From NCBI RefSeq assembly GCF_022836435.1, contig NZ_BQXC01000001.1:1872121-1936120 (forward strand): DNA of 64,000 nucleotides, in the 5' to 3' direction. Below the pieces are notes generated by a model that ran no database searches, was not told where the DNA came from, and saw only the letters and a program-made list of their open reading frames with translations. Positions 59,717 through 64,000 of the stretch are shown piece after piece (position 1 is the first letter of the stretch; the number at the start of each line of letters is the position of its first letter). The translations under genes were made by a program, and so were the position numbers. This DNA comes from Nitrosomonas sp. PY1. Lineage in GTDB: Bacteria > Pseudomonadota > Gammaproteobacteria > Burkholderiales > Nitrosomonadaceae.

Positions 59717-61972
59717 TTATGCCTCGTACCTATTGCTTAGTATTGCCGTACTTTTCTCTCGACGTCGAAAAGCAATTATTGCAGGAATGCTTCCAACTAT
59801 CAGCAATACAAAAAACACTAAAATTGGTCCAACTACAGGCGTATTCCATTCTTTTTGTTTGTCCTGTCGCATATCTCCATCAATCTTGAAATACTTAAGC
59901 GTATTATTGGATATCCTATTGGGTTTCACATTTTGATACCAAGCATGATACAAACCAAAATCCTTAGGGTGATAACCCCATAGCCAGGGTGCGTCATAAC
60001 GCAATATCTCCACCATGCGATCGATCAACAGCTGCCTTTCTGGGTTATTATCCATATTCTTCATTCTTTCGAAGAGTTGGTTATATTCAACGTTATCATA
60101 ATTCGCTGCATTTTCACCGCTATTCCCGACCTTTCGTTGCGGTCCGTATAGCAAAAACAAAAAATTCTCAGCATCTGGATAATCTGCATTCCATCCCCAT
60201 TCAAAGATTTGTGCGTTACCTTTACGGATCTTATCTTGGAATCGATTATAGTCCGTGCTGCGTACTACCAACTGAATATTAAGCTTTTGAAATTGTTTAC
60301 GCATCCAGTCTAGTTTAGACTTGTCGTCAGCACCACGCGCTGTAACATCGTAATAAAGCACCAACGGTGATCCTGTTTCTTGGTTGATGCCATTAGGATA
60401 CCCCGCTTCTTCCAGGAGTTTTTTTGCTGCTTCGATCGATTTTCGCTTAGCTTGCCCATCAATCCAATCATAAACAATTGGATTCATACCTCCCTTACCA
60501 TCTCGATATCCTATAATGCCTGGAGCAATCGGCCCATGCGCCACCAAACCACGACCATTCGCAAAAATCGATATGAATTCTTCATAGTCTACTGCGATGG
60601 AAATCGCTTGACGTAATTTCCTTGCTGCCTCACGTTCTTTGGCGCTATCGCCGCCATCACCCACAATCGGATTCAGCATGTTAAATCCCATGTAATAGGT
60701 TGAGGCAGCAACTGTCGTTTCCAATCGAATGCCTTGCTCGGCCATTTCTTGCGTGACTATAGTCTCCCCATACCCCGTCAATTGTATTGCCTGATCAAAG
60801 CTATCTGAACCAATTCCAGCAAAATCATAATATCCCTGCAAGAATTTGTTCCAGCGTGGAATATTTTCTTTCTCACGTGTAAAAATGACTTTATCAATCA
60901 ATGGAAGCTTCTTATTCGCATCAATCAGCAATCCTTTCTCTTCGTCTTCTGGCATTCCATCAACAGGATAGCGTTCTTCATGAAAATTGGGATTCTTCTC
61001 CAACACCATGCGTAAGTTCGGATCATTCTCTGTCAACATATAGGGCCCCGTACCTACCGGAAACCAGTCCAATGTTAAGTTTTTCTTTATTAATCCTGGC
61101 TGTGAGTAAAACAAATCGACTTCCCATGGAATTGGGGCAAAAAATGGCATTCCCAGCCAATAAGAAAATTGTGGATATTTCCCTTTAATTTTAATGCGAT
61201 AGGTATAATTATCAATTACCTCCAACCCATCCAAGGAGTGCTTCCTCAAATCCAAAAAATAATGATCGCGCGTTGTCTGCGAATCTACTTGTTTCAATAA
61301 CGCAGCATACTCCCTAAGTCCGATGATATAGTCTGCCATTAACTCAAAAATTGGCGAATGCAATCTCGGATGCGCCAAGCGTTTAATTTGATAAACATAG
61401 TCTTCTGCTACTAACTCACGCGTACCTGTTCGAGAAAAGTCGCTTGGTTTGGAAACTTTGGCTGTCTCTTGCTCACTGAGTTGATGATAAAGCCATTGAT
61501 CGTTCTCATCTTTTGCGAATGCGGGATGCGGTTGATATAAAATACCAGGAACAATAGTAATTTGGTAAACACTATAAGCTATCTCATCAACGGACTCACC
61601 CGATACTAAATTTTCATTTTTATCCAGATACTGAATCATTGGAAGTTCTGTCGCAGTCGCTGGAATCAGTGTGAAAGGGCGCTTGAGATAGTGATACTGT
61701 AGCGGGGGCTCATAAATCTGTGCAGTAAATTGAATCTCACTTGAACTATATGATTGCACTGGATCAAGATGCTTTGGTCGTTCGCTAAATACACTATACA
61801 AAACATTTTCTTGAGCATCCTTTTCTGAATACGGATTATTCCAAACATTCAGCTCACACGAAGCCAGCAACAAAAGATAACTGATTGACATTACAACAAA
61901 GCTTATTCTTTTTAACACTGAATAATTGATTTTTAGGTTCAAAATGGCTCTCTGAATGAGTAATTTACTCAT
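59717..61972 (-). CDS. ABC transporter substrate-binding protein, family 5, with N-terminal lipobox and C-terminal membrane helix
   Basis: The 751-residue protein has the SBP family-5 (oligopeptide-binding) fold with marks such as FDAYNS-like motifs replaced by TYYMGFNMLNP, LRQAISIAVDYEEFISIFAN and IFEWGWNADYPDAENFLFLL. A lipoprotein signal ends LLLLASC. Unusually there is also a C-terminal helix (GPILVFFVLLIVGSIPAIIA) followed by RRREKS, so the protein may be held at both ends. Start choice is open: ATG 61972 gives a 39-residue pre-lipobox part, and GTG 61918 gives a typical lipoprotein signal. It is translationally close to the permease. Peptide uptake is the family role. Confidence 0.85.
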   Translation of the reverse strand: MSKLLIQRAILNLKINYSVLKRISFVVMSISYLLLLASCELNVWNNPYSEKDAQENVLYSVFSERPKHLDPVQSYSSSEIQFTAQIYEPPLQYHYLKRPFTLIPATATELPMIQYLDKNENLVSGESVDEIAYSVYQITIVPGILYQPHPAFAKDENDQWLYHQLSEQETAKVSKPSDFSRTGTRELVAEDYVYQIKRLAHPRLHSPIFELMADYIIGLREYAALLKQVDSQTTRDHYFLDLRKHSLDGLEVIDNYTYRIKIKGKYPQFSYWLGMPFFAPIPWEVDLFYSQPGLIKKNLTLDWFPVGTGPYMLTENDPNLRMVLEKNPNFHEERYPVDGMPEDEEKGLLIDANKKLPLIDKVIFTREKENIPRWNKFLQGYYDFAGIGSDSFDQAIQLTGYGETIVTQEMAEQGIRLETTVAASTYYMGFNMLNPIVGDGGDSAKEREAARKLRQAISIAVDYEEFISIFANGRGLVAHGPIAPGIIGYRDGKGGMNPIVYDWIDGQAKRKSIEAAKKLLEEAGYPNGINQETGSPLVLYYDVTARGADDKSKLDWMRKQFQKLNIQLVVRSTDYNRFQDKIRKGNAQIFEWGWNADYPDAENFLFLLYGPQRKVGNSGENAANYDNVEYNQLFERMKNMDNNPERQLLIDRMVEILRYDAPWLWGYHPKDFGLYHAWYQNVKPNRISNNTLKYFKIDGDMRQDKQKEWNTPVVGPILVFFVLLIVGSIPAIIAFRRREKSTAILSNRYEA
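61956..61972. repeat. 17-bp palindrome at the start of the binding-protein gene
   Basis: ATGAGTAA-T-TTACTCAT is a perfect inverted repeat that includes the upstream ATG. It lies in the divergent region between the transporter genes and fabI and could be an operator. If so, the real start would be the later GTG 61918. Confidence 0.35.
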
Positions 61973-62011
61973 ATTATCTTATTTACGAATCGCAGCCTCG
62001 CTATCATCAGC

Positions 62012-62017
62012 TATAAT
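62012..62017 (+). promoter_or_regulatory. Possible -10 box of fabI
   Basis: A perfect TATAAT lies 32 nt upstream of the fabI ATG. No convincing -35 box is present at 16-18 nt, so this is a weak call. Confidence 0.35.
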
Positions 62018-62049
62018 GACACGGCTTGATCAATATTAAAGGAAATTTC

Positions 62050-62844
62050 ATGGGATTTCTCGCCAATAAACAAATACTCGTAACCGGCCTACTCAGCAAC
62101 CGTTCTATTGCCTACGGCATCGCCAAAGTGATGAGGCGAGAAGGCGCAACCCTAGCATTCACTTATCAAGGTGAAGATATACGTGGTCGAGTTCAGAAAC
62201 TAGCTGCAGAATTTGATTCCACCTTATTATTTCCTTGTGATGTAGCTAGTGACGATGAAATCATGGCTTGTTTTGACAATCTGAAGCAGCATTGGGATGG
62301 ATTGGATGGCATCGTACATTCTATCGCATTTGCGCCTCGCCACGCCCTTTCTGGCGATTATCTGGAAAACATAGATAGAGAAGCGTTTCGCATTGCGCAC
62401 GATATTAGCTCTTATAGCTTCTCTGCACTCGCCAAAGCAGCCTTACCATTGATGGAAAACAGAAATGCCGCACTCCTCACTTTAAGCTATTTAGGTGCGG
62501 TACGAGTCATGCCAAACTATAATGTAATGGGACTAGCCAAAGCCAGTCTAGAGGCAAATGTGCGTTTTATGGCTTCTAGCCTAGGCCCCAAAGGCATTCG
62601 CGTTAATGCGATTTCCGCCGGACCGATCAAAACCCTAGCTGCCGCGGGCATTGGAGATTTTGGAAAATTGCTGGGATATACTGAAAAAATTTCACCGTTA
62701 CATCGCAATGTAACTACCGAAGAAGTTGGTAATACGGCTGCCTTTTTATGCAGTGATTTAGCAAGTGGAATTACCGGCGAGATTACTTATGTTGATGCAG
62801 GTTTCAATACTGTTGCTTTCGATATTAGAGCTTCTGAAACCTAA
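62050..62844 (+). CDS. fabI: Enoyl-[acyl-carrier-protein] reductase (NADH)
   Basis: FabI carries out the last reduction of each fatty-acid elongation cycle in the cytoplasm. It is an SDR-family enzyme with N-terminal [20 protein letters not shown] (the FabI-type nucleotide loop). The catalytic Tyr-x6-Lys is in [20 protein letters not shown], and [17 protein letters not shown] is the substrate loop. I choose ATG 62050 (MGFLANKQ), preceded by AAAGGAAA. An upstream in-frame extension is not conserved-looking. It is the only plus-strand gene in the last 45 kb. The end of the gene lies in a tandem duplication (62827-62871). Confidence 0.97.
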   Translation: MGFLANKQILVTGLLSNRSIAYGIAKVMRREGATLAFTYQGEDIRGRVQKLAAEFDSTLLFPCDVASDDEIMACFDNLKQHWDGLDGIVHSIAFAPRHALSGDYLENIDREAFRIAHDISSYSFSALAKAALPLMENRNAALLTLSYLGAVRVMPNYNVMGLAKASLEANVRFMASSLGPKGIRVNAISAGPIKTLAAAGIGDFGKLLGYTEKISPLHRNVTTEEVGNTAAFLCSDLASGITGEITYVDAGFNTVAFDIRASET

Positions 62845-62871
62845 AAATAGAGCTTCTGAAACTCCTAAAAA
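62827..62871. repeat. Imperfect tandem duplication at the fabI/ppiD junction
   Basis: AGAGCTTCTGAAAC-CTAAAAA occurs twice (62827-62848 and 62849-62871), the second copy with two extra bases (TC). It spans the fabI stop codon (62842) and the ppiD stop codon (62865), which converge here. Confidence 0.75.
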
Positions 62872-64000
62872 CCATCTTGATTTATTTTTACGTCATATTG
62901 CTTTCTAAGTCCAGATAGATAGGCTACTGTTTCTTCTTGAGTGATCATTTGTTGTAATTGTTTCCTGAAGGCATCAAGCTTTTCCTTCTCCATAGCACTC
63001 GGTTCTATAACTTTACTGATCCTCAACAAAGTAAATCCATCAGGGCTTTCTAATCCGACATATACCGGCAATTCCTTCGTATCTGCTTTAAAAACAGCAT
63101 GCAGTTCTTCAGAATTCATATTTTGCGAACGCATATAGGATACCAATTTTGGCTCATCCCATGTAACCTCCTCTGTATCATGGGAAGTTGCTTGTTGAAG
63201 CTGTGCCAGCTTTTTCTGTCCAATTTCGATAGCTTTAGCTCTCGCGGCTTTCTTTTTCAATGTCTCGGTTATCTGAGTTTCAACCACTGCAAGAGGCTGA
63301 ACTGTCTCTGGCTGATGCTCAATGACACGCGCTGCAGCAAATGTATCAGGTTCAATTTCTATTACTTCGGTAGATTTTTGACCGGTAATCGCATCGCTTG
63401 AGAAGATCGCCGATAATAAACGGTCATTGCTCAGTATCGGCAATTCAGAACCATTCTTAGTTAGCCACTCGCTTTTATTAATAATCAAGTCGAGCTTATC
63501 CGCCACAGCCTGTAAATTCTCATTTTGCTCATAAACCATGTTACTAAAATCTTCAGAGATCTCTCCAAAAATTTTTCCAGCTGCTTGTATTTTCAATTGC
63601 TGTTCAATTTGTTCACGCACTTCCTGTAACTGAGGCCTCTTTTCCGCCTTAATATCATTCAACTGAATCACATGAAAACCGAAATCTGTTTCCACAACAT
63701 CACTAATTTCGTTTGTTTGCATTGAAAAAATCTGTTCTTCAAAAGGCTTAACCATAACGCCGCGACCAAAAAATCCAAGATCACCGCCACTATTAGCTGA
63801 ACCAGGGTCATCTGAAAATTCTTTTGCAATTTCCGCAAACCGTTCGGGGTTTTGTTTAATCTGCTCTTGTACTTTCTGTACTTTTTCTCGAGCCAATTGT
63901 TTGTCTTCTGGCGAAGCGTCTGCGGCTACACTTATCAGGATATGACTCGCTTTACGTTCTTCTGGTTGGACAAAACTATCGAGATGTTCGGCATAATAAG
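62865..64000 (-). CDS. ppiD: Peptidyl-prolyl isomerase PpiD, C-terminal part (cut by the right edge)
   Basis: The frame continues to the window edge without a stop in front of it, so the N-terminus with its membrane anchor lies outside. The visible 378 codons start in the parvulin domain: [52 protein letters not shown] and DFGFHVIQL. The C-terminal half, with a second SurA_N-like region and helices, is of PpiD type. PpiD is a periplasmic, membrane-anchored chaperone at the SecYEG exit. The TTG at 63896 is only an internal codon. SurA is the main alternative, but SurA would have two parvulin domains here. Confidence 0.9.
   Translation of the reverse strand, partial: YYAEHLDSFVQPEERKASHILISVAADASPEDKQLAREKVQKVQEQIKQNPERFAEIAKEFSDDPGSANSGGDLGFFGRGVMVKPFEEQIFSMQTNEISDVVETDFGFHVIQLNDIKAEKRPQLQEVREQIEQQLKIQAAGKIFGEISEDFSNMVYEQNENLQAVADKLDLIINKSEWLTKNGSELPILSNDRLLSAIFSSDAITGQKSTEVIEIEPDTFAAARVIEHQPETVQPLAVVETQITETLKKKAARAKAIEIGQKKLAQLQQATSHDTEEVTWDEPKLVSYMRSQNMNSEELHAVFKADTKELPVYVGLESPDGFTLLRISKVIEPSAMEKEKLDAFRKQLQQMITQEETVAYLSGLRKQYDVKINQDGF

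Overview
The window comes from an AT-rich betaproteobacterial ammonia oxidiser, very probably Nitrosomonas or a close relative. The evidence is a complete hydroxylamine oxidoreductase cluster (hao, haoB, cytochrome c554, cytochrome cM552) together with squalene-hopene cyclase, MlaA, PpiD, XerD and a 14-gene complex I operon, all of the Nitrosomonadaceae type. I worked by eye on the sequence and ran no database search.

Layout. (1) 1-7500 is an accessory, defence-like island. It holds the start of a large unrecognised protein (cut by the window edge), an orphan HigA antitoxin with a decayed HigB toxin remnant, a 1508-residue predicted nuclease/STAND-type ATPase with a helical-repeat tail, an IS3-family element, and two small unknown genes, one cut by the IS. 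(2) 7790-19000 is mixed housekeeping: a PLP decarboxylase, hopanoid genes (hpnG, shc), mlaA, an ExbB-like proton channel with no ExbD beside it, xseA, a DUF423 protein, dsbB, xerD, and an ogt gene broken by an IS1595-family element that left an exact 8-bp target duplication. (3) 19150-36124 holds htpG with a heat-shock-like promoter, then nuoA-N on the minus strand, then tRNA-Leu. (4) 36202-40271 holds secG, tpiA and pstCAB. (5) 40413-58652 is one long minus-strand block. Its order of transcription is tRNA-Tyr, tRNA-Gly, tRNA-Thr, tuf, tRNA-Trp, secE, nusG, rplK, rplA, rplJ, rplL, rpoB, rpoC, then directly hao, haoB, cycA, cycB. (6) 58729-64000 holds an oligopeptide-type permease and binding protein, fabI, and the C-terminal part of PpiD (cut by the right edge).

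How the genes work together. HAO oxidises the hydroxylamine made from ammonia. Cytochromes c554 and cM552 pass the electrons to the quinone pool, and complex I (nuo) uses the same pool, in ammonia oxidisers largely in reverse to make NADH. The transcription and translation genes upstream of hao are among the most strongly expressed in any cell, so the position of hao 50 bp behind rpoC is notable.

Most unusual points: the nuclease-ATPase defence candidate with an inverted-repeat leader; the degenerate toxin beside an intact antitoxin; ogt inactivated by a datable IS insertion; hao appended to the rpoBC operon, with a separate good promoter in front of cycA; and a binding protein that carries both a lipobox and a C-terminal membrane anchor.
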